From: Ficedula albicollis
Lineage: Eukaryota > Chordata > Aves > Passeriformes > Muscicapidae
Direction: 5' to 3'
DNA length: 64,000 nt
Assembly: GCF_000247815.1 (NCBI RefSeq)
Contig: NC_021671.1
Span: forward strand, 24,755,338 to 24,819,337
A program made the position numbers and the translations under genes. The notes under the pieces were generated by a model. The model worked only from the letters and a program-made list of their open reading frames with translations. It ran no database searches and was not told the origin of the DNA. This document shows positions 13,967 to 24,268 of this stretch, piece by piece; positions within the stretch are counted from its first letter, which is position 1; each line of letters opens with the position of its first letter.

Positions 13967-14201
13967 AAAAAAGGATGGATTGGTAAAGGCACATGAACTC
14001 TCCTTTCTTTTCAACTGACCACAATTCATAATGGCACAAGATGAACAGACAGCACAGATTTCAACTGACCACAATTCATAATGGCACAAGACGAAGAGAC
14101 AGCAGAGACAAAAAAGGATGGATTGGTAAAGGCACATGAACTCTCCTTTCTTTTCAACTGACCACAATTCATAATGGCACAAGATGAACAGACAGCACAG
14201 A
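13967..14201. repeat. Nested tandem duplication, P-Q-Q-P-Q layout
   Basis: P (13967-14010, starting aaaaaaggatggattgg) is followed by Q1 (14011-14060, starting tcaactgaccac), Q2 (14061-14109), then P again (14110-14153) and Q3 (14154-14201). The P-to-P offset is 143 bp and the Q1-to-Q2 offset is 50 bp. Q3 matches Q1, while Q2 differs at its end (acgaagagacagcagag against atgaacagacagcacag). A minus-strand frame reads across it only because the units keep frame. Confidence 0.9.
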
Positions 14202-16094
14202 TAGAGGTTCAAGCTCTAAATCTCTTAAGACCAGGGCCACAGAGCTCACTGATGCCCATGATCTTTTATTTCAGTCCTTATGGAATCTGGCCAAGCATCA
14301 TGTGGGAACTACATGCACTTCTTACCTTAACTAGTTTCTGTTTCCTGCTGATAGCTCATTCCTCCAAATTTGCATAGATGAAAGTGCTTGTTTGTCTGAG
14401 TGATGACATAATAAGAAGCTGCTTCTCTTCTCTCCATAAAATGCTTACCTTGAGAAGCTGGTATGGGCTGGGAGGAGCCCTGACAATGACACAGGAATCA
14501 CAAGTTTCGTGATTATCAGAGAAAATTCCCTGACACAGGAAAATTTAAGAGATTCAAATTCTTTGGTCCTATGTATCTTTTGTGCAGAACATCTGAAGGT
14601 TTCCTTTAAAGCTTCTTTGTGTCCTTTCCTATATTCAGTAGATGAACAATTTTGATGTTTTCAATTTCAAAAAGTTATGTCCCTTCAGCATAAGAATGAC
14701 TAAATTATTTTGTCACTTACCATCTTTTATGTGACTATCCCAGGAGAAACATTCCATGTCCCTGGTACCTCTTTCAGCAGAAGGCTTTGTGTGTCAGTAA
14801 TATTAAGCTTTCATACTAGATAATAACATATGGTGGCAAAAATAGATATAATAGGCTCAAGTGCCACACCTTTGAAATGGCAATAATGTTGGGGGCAGGA
14901 TGGGACATGCAACAGCTGCATTAGATGAATCCATCTGGCCTTACCATTGCAACTGCTGAAAGGATGTGGATGGCACTTAGACACTTTATATTATGCCAGG
15001 GGTCCCCAGAGCACTCAGCATAAACAAATCTGTTTAAATTAACATCTCTGTTTGCTTCCAGCTTCTGAGATGACCTACCCTATGGATTATGCTACTAGCT
15101 CAATAAAGTTGCTCTTCCCAGAATGTGTTTACCTTTCCCTTACATCAGCCCCATCAACAGCAGTGCTGTGGTATCTAAGCTGGAGAATTGCTTCAGGAAT
15201 GGTGAGAGGTTTTTTGTTTCATGCCTGAAACACCCAGAGCATTTCTCTCTTGGGTGACCCAGACATACAGAAACTCTGAAGAGTCACATCTCTCCCAGCA
15301 GCAGGGGCAGTTTACAGAGCTGTGCAGCTGTGTGCTGTGTCAGGATGCTCTATCCTCTTCTCACCTGCTGAAAAATAAAACACTCTGTAGAAAGAAATGG
15401 CAAAATTTTTATTTTGCTCAAGTCACTGGACACAGTGAGTCTGAAGAGGATGCATAATTCTGAATCTTTGAAGCTCATATTTATTAAAAAGAGAGAGACA
15501 AACAAAATTTATGCCTCTTGATAAATGATCTGTAGCTTAGTGGAGATAAATAACCAGACTCCTATTCTATGAAACACTGTGAAATTTTTGGGCTTTTTTA
15601 TTAAACACATAATTAAGATGAAAAAGATGTCCCTGGTTGAAATTCTCTACTTCCCAGCTTTGGAAAGTCCTTCCAAAGGTAAATGAAGCATTCCAGATAC
15701 AGGTCCCTCAGGTGTTGTATCAAAATTTGCAAAAAGTTTTATAATTGGTTTAGAATAAAACAGCTATCAGAATTGGAAATACATTTTCCTTCCTTTCAAA
15801 GCAATTTTTCAGAAACTGGATTTAAATAGAATATTCCAATCCAACTGCAATACCCATGTTATCAGCAGTCCAAAAGGTCTTTTCAGAAATCAGACTAGTA
15901 CAATTATCTGAAATTACTTTCCAGAAGAAACTGAAAGAACAAATGTACTCCAAGAAAGATTTCAGGAAACGCAAATGCTAAAAACATTATTTAAATTATC
16001 CTGTTAATTTTTTTTATTCCCCACTAACTTAAGTTCTGCAAACATTAGTAGTTTTTTATAACTTATTAGGATTTTTGGTTTGTTGCCTCGTCAA
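14202..16094. other. Unassigned DNA
   Basis: No gene or repeat family recognised. Reading frames are short and unrelated to known proteins. Confidence 0.55.
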
Positions 16095-16150
16095 TTGGTT
16101 GGTTGGTTGGTTGGTTGGTTGGTTGGTTGGTTGGTTGGTTGGTTGGTTGG
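16095..16150. repeat. (TTGG)14 microsatellite
   Basis: Fourteen perfect TTGG units, followed by tgtcttttgtgg. It marks the left edge of the large duplication. The G-rich strand could form a G-quadruplex. Confidence 0.95.
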
Positions 16151-17717
16151 TGTCTTTTGTGGTTTTGTTTTGTGGGGTTTTTTTTGGTTGATAGGTTGCT
16201 GCATTTAGTTTTGGTTTGTTTGTTTGTTTGTTTTCTGGATAGGCTGTAATAATCCCAAGTGTGAATTCTTTTACATTTTTTTGGTGATATTTTGTAAACC
16301 TTATTTAGTACCTGTGTTTCTACTTGACTTGCTTTTCTTGATGCACTTTTTTTCTTGCCTCCACATAATAGCATGCATCCTTCTAGTATCAAATTATGTC
16401 TGGCCCCTGAAGAATTTTTGCAACACTCAGACTTTCCTCCTGTAACACTTGTCTAACTCCTGCTGTTTATGCCAGACTCACTGCTCTGCACATGTGATGT
16501 CTTTGGATTTTTTTGTCTTTTCCATAGTGGTAATAAACTATATTCATGCATAGTCTAAACATAATTTATTGGAGTCAGATTTTAAAAAGCTATACTTATC
16601 ACCATCTTGTGAATCTTAAGTTTTACAGGACTTATTTCTTCTTCTCAAGGTATTTTGGGATTACTAACATGGTTTTTAACTGGTTTTCAGATAGTGAAGA
16701 CTCAAAGGTCCTACCAAAGCCACTAGAAGCCATAAAGATTCAGCATCCCTGTCAGCTCCTGAAAAAAAGTTTTTTGGCAAAGTCTCAGTTCATCGCTAAT
16801 AAGATCTGGTACTTTGTCACAAATAAAGGCTGCTTAAAAACCATTGGAAGTCATTGATCCATTACTTTTCACATCACAATTTTCTACTCCTTTTCCATTT
16901 AATACTTTCCTTTTCAGCCACACCATTTATCTTCATTCCTCATTCCAGCCCCAGGTCTGGCCTCTGGACACCACAGGAGAATCTCTGCCAAGACTGGGAG
17001 AGCTCATTATTAAGTCTGTAATCTCGATTCCCTCTTCCCCTCCCTTCTCCTGGTTGTCAGGGTTGACACTTACTCTTCCTGCAAAACTGCTCTACCATGT
17101 TCGTAAAAAAACCATTCTGAGGTGACTCTAGTCTTTGAGTCCTTTGAGGGGCTCTTACCATGGAGATGGCAGGGAGAGTTTTCCTCTGATACTAAGAGAA
17201 ACAAAGTGTGATTGTAAGTCATTGATCCATTACTTTTCACATCACAGTTTTTGTCTCCTTTTCCATTTAATACTTTCCTTTTCAGCCACACCATTTATCT
17301 TCATTCCTCATTCCAGCCCCAGGTCTGGCCTCTGGACACCACAGGAGAATCTCTGCCAAGACTGGGAGAGCTCATTATTAAGTCTGTAATCTCGATTCCC
17401 TCTTCCCCTCCCTTCTCCTGGTTGTCAGGGTTGACACTTACTCTTCCTGCAAAACTGCTCTACCATGTTCGTAAAAAAACCATTCTGAGGTGACTCTAGT
17501 CTTTGAGTCCTTTGAGGGGCTCTTACCATGGAGATGGCAGGGAGAGTTTTCCTCTGATACTAAGAGAAACAAAGTGTGATTGCAATAGAACTGGGTTTCT
17601 GATGTCCTAAGTTACACCACACTTTACTGTTTTAACCTCTGCAGATCACAAAACACTCCCTAACTAAATGCTGAAAGCCACGGCACTTGCAAGGCTTACT
17701 GTGTATTCTTAATTCAC
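16095..17717. repeat. Large nested duplication, copy 1 (A-B-B-T)
   Basis: This copy holds the (TTGG)14 tract and segment A (16151-16847), then segment B twice (16848-17215 and 17216-17583, exact offset 368 bp), then tail T (17584-17717). Copy 2 repeats A at an exact 1,703-bp offset. Differences from copy 2 are few: in A, attatgtctgg against attacgtctgg, and ggtactttg against ggtattttg; in T, ctgaaagccacgg against ctggaagccatgg. B1 has aattttctactcc, like B3, while B2 has agtttttgtctcc. The content resembles no family I know. Confidence 0.92.
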
Positions 17718-17853
17718 TTGGTTGGTTGGTTGGTTGGTTGGTTGGTTGGTTGGTTGGTTGGTTGGTTGGTTGGTTGGTTGGTTGGTTGGTTGGTTGGTTG
17801 GTTGGTTGGTTGGTTGGTTGGTTGGTTGGTTGGTTGGTTGGTTGGTTGGTTGG
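17718..17853. repeat. (TTGG)34 microsatellite
   Basis: Thirty-four perfect TTGG units, the counterpart of the 14-unit tract 1.6 kb upstream. It lies exactly at the junction of the two large copies. Long Gly-Trp-Leu-Val and Pro-Thr-Asn-Gln frames across it are repeat artefacts. Confidence 0.95.
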
Positions 17854-19052
17854 TGTCTTTTGTGGTTTTGTTTTGTGGGGTTTTTTTTGGTTGATAGGTT
17901 GCTGCATTTAGTTTTGGTTTGTTTGTTTGTTTGTTTTCTGGATAGGCTGTAATAATCCCAAGTGTGAATTCTTTTACATTTTTTTGGTGATATTTTGTAA
18001 ACCTTATTTAGTACCTGTGTTTCTACTTGACTTGCTTTTCTTGATGCACTTTTTTTCTTGCCTCCACATAATAGCATGCATCCTTCTAGTATCAAATTAC
18101 GTCTGGCCCCTGAAGAATTTTTGCAACACTCAGACTTTCCTCCTGTAACACTTGTCTAACTCCTGCTGTTTATGCCAGACTCACTGCTCTGCACATGTGA
18201 TGTCTTTGGATTTTTTTGTCTTTTCCATAGTGGTAATAAACTATATTCATGCATAGTCTAAACATAATTTATTGGAGTCAGATTTTAAAAAGCTATACTT
18301 ATCACCATCTTGTGAATCTTAAGTTTTACAGGACTTATTTCTTCTTCTCAAGGTATTTTGGGATTACTAACATGGTTTTTAACTGGTTTTCAGATAGTGA
18401 AGACTCAAAGGTCCTACCAAAGCCACTAGAAGCCATAAAGATTCAGCATCCCTGTCAGCTCCTGAAAAAAAGTTTTTTGGCAAAGTCTCAGTTCATCGCT
18501 AATAAGATCTGGTATTTTGTCACAAATAAAGGCTGCTTAAAAACCATTTTAAGTCATTGATCCATTACTTTTCACATCACAATTTTCTACTCCTTTTCCA
18601 TTTAATACTTTCCTTTTCAGCCACACCATTTATCTTCATTCCTCATTCCAGCCCCAGGTCTGGCCTCTGGACACCACAGGAGAATCTCTGCCAAGACTGG
18701 GAGAGCTCATTATTAAGTCTGTAATCTCGATTCCCTCTTCCCCTCCCTTCTCCTGGTTGTCAGGGTTGACACTTACTCTTCCTGCAAAACTGCTCTACCA
18801 TGTTCGTAAAAAAACCATTCTGAGGTGACTCTAGTCTTTGAGTCCTTTGAGGGGCTCTTACCATGGAGATGGCAGGGAGAGTTTTCCTCTGATACTAAGA
18901 GAAACAAAGTGTGATTGCAATAGAACTGGGTTTCTGATGTCCTAAGTTACACCACACTTTACTGTTTTAACCTCTGCAGATCACAAAACACTCCCTAACT
19001 AAATGCTGGAAGCCATGGCACTTGCAAGGCTTACTGTGTATTTTTAATTCAT
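17718..19052. repeat. Large nested duplication, copy 2 (A-B-T)
   Basis: This copy holds (TTGG)34, A (17854-18550), a single B (18551-18918) and T (18919-19052). It therefore has one B where copy 1 has two. T ends at tttttaattcat and then continues into unique DNA. The layout over both copies is A-B-B-T-A-B-T. Confidence 0.92.
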
Positions 19053-19339
19053 ATTTTTAGTTAAACAATTTCTTTAGGATTCTCAAGAGCTTTATCTCTG
19101 CTTCGGCTAGGCCCATGTTCGTTTTTATAAATCTCTATGCAAACCCAAAATGTTTGGTATTATACAGACAAATAACCTCTTGGACATTTCTATGCGGCTT
19201 GATTTCCTTTTCAGGTGGTAAAATATTTTCATATCATTTCCAAAAGATGCTTAGAAAAAGATAGCAGTACTCTCTAATTCAGTCTTACACTGCTTATTTC
19301 TTTGATGTTTGTTGCTTCTTTCTCTGAGTCTTCCTACAG
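19053..19339. other. Unassigned DNA ending in a splice-acceptor-like tract
   Basis: Unique AT-rich DNA. Its right end (19310-19339) is pyrimidine-rich and ends cttcctacag, which matches a 3' splice-site pattern on the plus strand. Confidence 0.4.
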
Positions 19340-19800
19340 AAAAGCAGAAAAACCTTAGAGTGTGCCTTAGGGGTGTAACCCAGGAGCAGCCAGGAAGCCC
19401 AACTAGGCACAAAGCACTCCAGCTCTGTTTTAAGTGCCGGAAAAGGACGCAGGATTCCCTCTTTCTGCAGAGGGCAGCGGAGAGGCACGCAGTTCTGGAG
19501 CTAAGGAGCAGCCCCGGCCCGGTTTCCCTGCGGAGTGCCGGGATGCAGAGCCCGGCCCCAGCAGAGGGTGCTGCCGCTCCGACCTGCCCAGCCGGGGGAG
19601 TCCCCGATTCCAGCCGGACAGCCTCCTCCTGTCCAGATGGAGACACACCTCCCGCAAAAGCGACGGGACGTAAGGCAAAACTCAACCGCATTACAGAAAA
19701 CAGAGATGCCTGGCTGCCTTTACAGTCCACATTTCTACAGATGCACCCCCAGCAATTCAGTGTGGGCACTAAAATAAAGTATTTGTGAGTGTACGGTGGG
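19340..19800 (+). other. CpG-rich island; candidate terminal exon
   Basis: About 20 CpGs fall between 19430 and 19690 (gtgccgg, cagcgg, ccccggcccgg, tgcgg, ccgctccg, agcgacggg and others) in a window that otherwise lacks them. A splice-acceptor-like tract ends at 19339. A plus-strand frame stays open from 19309 to 19788, and an aataaa at 19773-19778 is followed by GT-rich sequence (gtgagtgtacggtgggttt). That set could mark the last exon of a transcript. Against a coding role, two other plus frames and the minus strand (172 codons, 19251-19769) are also open, as expected of GC-rich DNA, and no translation resembles a known protein. A CpG-island promoter is the main alternative. Confidence 0.35.
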
Positions 19801-20214
19801 TTTAAAGCTCAAAATAAATTAGAGTTTTCTAGACAAGCATGGATTTTACCAAAAGTTAAACACTTTACTGCAAACAGTTAACACTAGTGTAATAACAAAA
19901 ATTAGGGTTGGGGGAGCTGCAGGTGCTTTTAACAAGATCTCTAATTGCAGGTCAGCATTCTCTTTCCTCAGAAGATATAGAGAAGCTGAGATACAAAGAT
20001 GAAAAACATCTACCTATTACTCATCAAGCTGCTGTATGAGGTAGGAAGACATCAAATCCCCCTAAATCCAACACCAAGAAAACTAAAATACTTCAGCTCA
20101 TAACTCAGAGACTGTTAAATTCAATAAGCTTGGGCCAAACAATATTGCCAGTCAGATGAGATTTTTCAGCTCTGTATTCTCTCATTGCTTTACAGGTGCA
20201 CAAAAACTATTCTC
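19801..20214. other. AT-rich unassigned DNA
   Basis: Nothing recognised. Confidence 0.5.
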
Positions 20215-20610
20215 TAGACTATGTCAGACCAAAAGTCCATCTAGCCCAGAATCATTTTTCCACAGATGAACAGAAGCCACAACATTAAAGATAATAAACC
20301 ACAGAAAGTACAGTCTGATACTTTGCCATTTTCAACATTGTTTTTTTCAGCAGCTAGCTGTTCAAGGAATCTCTGAGTGTGTGAGTGAACTATATTATTA
20401 AACAGTCACTGATGATCTATTCTCAGCAAAATTTTCTAACTCTTTTTTAAGCTATTTCTGGATTCCACAACATCCTGTGGCACTAAGTTCAATCAGTAAA
20501 TTATCTGTCAAAAGAAAACTACTTCCTTTGTTTGTGTTAAATCTGCTGCCCAATATGCTAATGTTGTACTCTAGTTACCAGAACAGCAAATTCCTCTCCT
20601 ATAATCAATT
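20215..20610 (-). mobile_element. Old CR1-type LINE 3' region, minus strand
   Basis: Plus-strand blocks occur in the order seen in the complement of an old amniote CR1 3' region: gtcagaccaaaagtccatct then agcccagaatc (20223-20252), ttctaactcttttttaagc (near 20433), cacaacatcctgtggcacta (near 20466) and aactacttcctttgtttgtg then ttaaatctgctgccc (20517-20552). The 3' end lies at the left, so the element is on the minus strand. Many substitutions separate it from the consensus, so it is an old copy. The match is by recall of the consensus. Confidence 0.65.
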
Positions 20611-21017
20611 GGGAGAAAGATGTCTCAACTATTTTGCTTGCTTACACAACCTCTGACTCACAAGTAGTCTTATCACATTTGTTGACTTGGGATATCAAAC
20701 AACAGATTAAAATCTATTTTATTTTACTCTTAGTACTGTTTACATCATGTTGACCCAAATCATTTGATTCTAAAAAAAAAACCCTATAGAATAAAAATGA
20801 AGAGATTATTAGTCTATTTATGTGTTGAGAGAGGTTGCTTTTCTCTTTCTTTTGTCTTGTCATAAAGTATCCAGTGTTAACTACTGAGAGAAAGAGCATA
20901 ACAGAATAGATGGGTTTTTTTGTTTTGTTTCTTCAAGACCTTTCCTTTTCCATATTCAAATATTATTACTTTTTTAATTTGTAACTCCATAGATTAAAAT
21001 CTTGACTTCTCATGGAC
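20611..21017. other. AT-rich unassigned DNA
   Basis: Nothing firm. The old CR1 match above may extend weakly to about 20670. Confidence 0.45.
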
Positions 21018-21175
21018 AAAATATTTAATTGACAGCAAGAAGAATGCTACAGCCTCAATTAGTCACTCCCTGCAGCCTCTTTGACTTACACTCTGGAAAA
21101 TATTTAATTGACAGCAAGAAGAATGCTATAGCCTCAATTAGTCACTCTCTGCAGCCTCTTTGACTTACACTCTGC
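21018..21175. repeat. 79-bp direct tandem duplication
   Basis: Copies start at 21018 and 21097 (aaaatatttaattgacagc). They differ by about two bases (atgctacagcc/atgctatagcc, cactccctg/cactctctg). Confidence 0.92.
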
Positions 21176-23219
21176 TATCAAAACAAAGGCAGTAACTATG
21201 TCCAAAAAAGAAGTACCATGAAAATATTGGTGGCTTTCAGACACTCTTTATTAATATTTTAGTATTTCTCTACCATTACATAATTTTTAGATTATGCCAT
21301 GTAATTCAGAGAATTTTTCTAGTCTCAACCCTCTATGGTGTTATTCCTTTCCGTGCCCTACCACCACCACCACCACACCACCCACCACTCAAAACTCCTC
21401 CCTCGCTTTTCCTACTTCTGTATTTGCAGACAAAGCACTATTATCCTTTGTTACCAAAAATAAAGGTATCATCTATACTCTAGGATTGCCTCAAACTCTT
21501 GGCTGCACAAATAATAAAACCAAACACTCACATCAGCAGATACTTCTCTGAAACAGTTGTGCAGCACAAGTGAATCAAGGAAAGATATTGAAGATTATTT
21601 TGATAATGAATTCCCTGGAAAAACTCATTTTCATCTGGGGACAGTAGCAATGATTCTCCAAAAGGAAGAAAAAAGTCAGTTTTTCCTTTACAAATTCTTG
21701 TCAATGCAGGACAAACTTGCAATTAGACTACAAAAGAAATAAATATGATTTTAAGAAATAACAATATATGAGTTAGATTGATTTCAAGACCACAAAGGAA
21801 AGTCAAAATTCACATGCTCTCCAAAATTATTGAAAACTGTGTATTGATTTGTTTAGTATGTAACAGGGTTTGATGGGACAAAAGCATTGTCATAGTTACT
21901 ATGACAAGACTAGAATTCCTGATTATGCAGGATAGATTATGGGGAAAACTATGCAAATATAAAGTCCTTGTTGTGAAACTCCAGGCAATTCAGTTGGTGG
22001 TAGTTCTCCTTACAAAACAAAAAGGTTATACTCAGATTGTGTAACTTGGGTGGGGCTATAATGAAATATTCATCCAGATGATACACTTGGTATTTCACTG
22101 GCTTAAACCATTCCAAGGAAGTGTGTTCATGCCAACTGAAAGAGCAAAATAAGTTCATTCTTGGCTCTCTGTAAAAGGGGTGTGCTGCCTGGTAAGTACC
22201 CTGGTGCAAGGAATGGAAAGCCATAGTGGGATCTTAGGCTCATCTGTGCTCTCCATTATCTTTACAGATTGTTACTCAGCGTTCTCCTGCTCAGCAGATC
22301 CTGTCACAGCTGCACAGGAGCAGGGTCCTTGCCATTGTTCTGAACAGCCAGCACTATTTCCCCATTCCTGTGTGACTAGTTCCTCAAAATGAGAAACCAC
22401 TGTAGCAAAAAACCCCTTCCACAGTCAGCAGATGAAAATTCCCCTGAAAAAATACATTATGGTGATTTTCATCTGACACCAGGTCTTTTACTGGGTCCTC
22501 TTCTTCCTCTTCCTGCATGTCTGACAGCTGCTTGGCCTTTTGAACCACTCAGATCTCACACATCAAAACAGATCCTCTTTCAGCACGTGCTGTCAACAGA
22601 GTTTTGGAGCAGAGAGTTGCTGTTTCTCTTACTTCAGATCCGTAAGTGCCGAGGGCCAACGTGCACAGCCTGAATTCCACTGACCACACAACCTAAGAAT
22701 TTAACAGCTGTCTGTGTGTGGGACCACTGCTTGAAACTCTATGCTTCCTTACAAATATTTAATTTAATTTAATTTATTAAAAAAAAACCAAAACTACACC
22801 AAAAAAAAACCACAGAAGGATGGATTTGGACTGATTGAAATGATTATTCACAGATTTGGCACTGCAGTAGAAGTAGTGGGTAATTGTGAGAAGCTGAAAC
22901 ATTTCACTTGTAGTTTCTGCATTTATTTTTGTTATTTAATTTCTTTTTTAAAAATTGTTTTAAAAGAATTCAGGACAAAACAAAATCTGGGCTAACTGAA
23001 AAATGCTCTCTTCTATTAAGCTTTTTACTGTTGAGAACAAGAAACACTCACAAATTGTCAGGAAGGTTACAGAAACACATTTGATGTACCCAGAAGAACT
23101 AACAAGCTAAGGCTGCTTCACAACCAGCCTTGTGGAAAGCCAATCCAACCTCTCTGCTTTGGGTGAGCTTTTGAGGGCATCTCATTCCAGTTACTGCTAA
23201 GTCATTCCTTTCATACAGG
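21176..23219. other. Unassigned DNA with a short CCA repeat
   Basis: No gene recognised. It includes an imperfect (CCA)n at 21361-21388 and an A-rich tract near 22741-22812 with ATTTA units. Open frames on both strands between 21949 and 22673 lack family resemblance. Confidence 0.55.
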
Positions 23220-23935
23220 TTCATAGAATCATAGAAAATGCTGGCTTGGAAGGGACCCATCAGGATCATTGAGTCCAGAAGGAGACTGTGAGAGAGAATT
23301 TTCAAAGTTTTGCTGAAGTCCAAAAGCATTGGATCTACTGGCTTCCCTTGATCAGCTAGGTGGGTTACTGTGTTGTAGAAGGAAATCAGATTTGGCAAGC
23401 AGGACTTTCCTCTCATGAATCCATATTGGCTGTGACTGATGGCTGTGTTGTCCTCCAGGTGTTCTTCAGTATTTCTCAGAATAATCTTTTCCATGCTTTC
23501 ACCAGGCACTAAACAGACACTGAAAGGGCTGTAGTTTCCAGGGTCATCCTTCTTGCCTTTCTTGAAAGTCAGAACAATCACTTTCCAGTAGCTGAGACCT
23601 CTACAGATTCCCAGGGTTTTCTCCAAAAACCCTCAAGAGAGGTTTTGTGATGATATTAGCCGTCCAAAAACCCTCAAGAGAGGTTTTGTGATGACATCAG
23701 CCATCTCTTTGAGGATTCTTGGATGAATTCCACCAGGCTCTATAGATTTGTAGGGATGCAGCTGGAGCAGCAGATCCTGAACCAGTTCAGGGTCAGGGGC
23801 GAGTTGATCATTCTTGCAGTCAACAGTTGTGAAATATGGAATTTGTTCCTTCAACAACAAAGGAGCTCCATGGAGTTGATGTGGGCTCTGGTACTGGTTA
23901 CAAGAAAATACTGAATCTACTCCAGCCTTTTGCAT
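23220..23935 (-). mobile_element. CR1 LINE fragment: partial reverse transcriptase plus 3' end, internally deleted
   Basis: On the minus strand, two frames (about 23935-23633, then 23626-23290) read CR1 ORF2 reverse transcriptase. Landmarks are KSIEPGGIHPRILKEMADV, then TFKKGKKDDPGNYSPFSV, then SQYGFMRGKSCLPNLISFY, then LLDFSKTLKILSHSLLLDS. These correspond to the fingers region and the first catalytic Asp block (usually YLDFSKAFDTV) of the palm. The sequence then jumps straight to the CR1 3' terminus: on the plus strand the octamer pair tcatagaatcatagaa at 23221-23236, then ggcttggaagggacc. The FADD active-site block and the rest of ORF2 are missing. A 41-bp direct duplication breaks the frame at 23622-23703. 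The copy is dead. Confidence 0.9.
23622..23703. repeat. 41-bp direct duplication inside the CR1 copy
   Basis: The block tccaaaaaccctcaagagag is seen at 23622 and again at 23663, offset 41 bp; copies end gatattagccg and gacatcagcca. Since 41 is not a multiple of three, it shifts the reverse transcriptase frame. It happened after this CR1 copy inserted or in its direct source. Confidence 0.9.
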
Positions 23936-24124
23936 CATCATAACTGGTGTTGATGGCATGACAGAATTGCTACAAATAATTATCAAAGCAGCTTTAATAG
24001 TGAGCAGCAAAATTCATCTAAGACTTACATTTCTAAGTAGATTTTTTAGCTGTGATTCTGTGTAAGAAATAGAATTCACTCTAGATTGGGATGAGAATAC
24101 AGTGAAGAGTTGAAATAAGGTTCC
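23936..24124. other. Unassigned DNA flanking the CR1 copy
   Basis: The CR1 match fades here; I see no clear target-site duplication. Confidence 0.4.
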
Positions 24125-24268
24125 TACCTTTTAGATAGCCATCTTAGGCATTTTAACCATTAATGGGGATTAAATGTAGTTGAATAAGGGATACACTACC
24201 TTTTAGATAGCCATCTTAGGCATTTTAAGCATTAATGAGAATTAAATGTAGTTGAATAAGGGTTACAT
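24125..24268. repeat. 72-bp direct tandem duplication
   Basis: Copies start at 24125 and 24197 (taccttttagatagcc). They differ at about four positions, for example attaatgggg against attaatgaga. Confidence 0.92.

Noticed and set aside
17632..18095. Long PTNQ and GWLV repeat frames
   Set aside because: Translation of (TTGG)34; frames depend only on the repeat unit.
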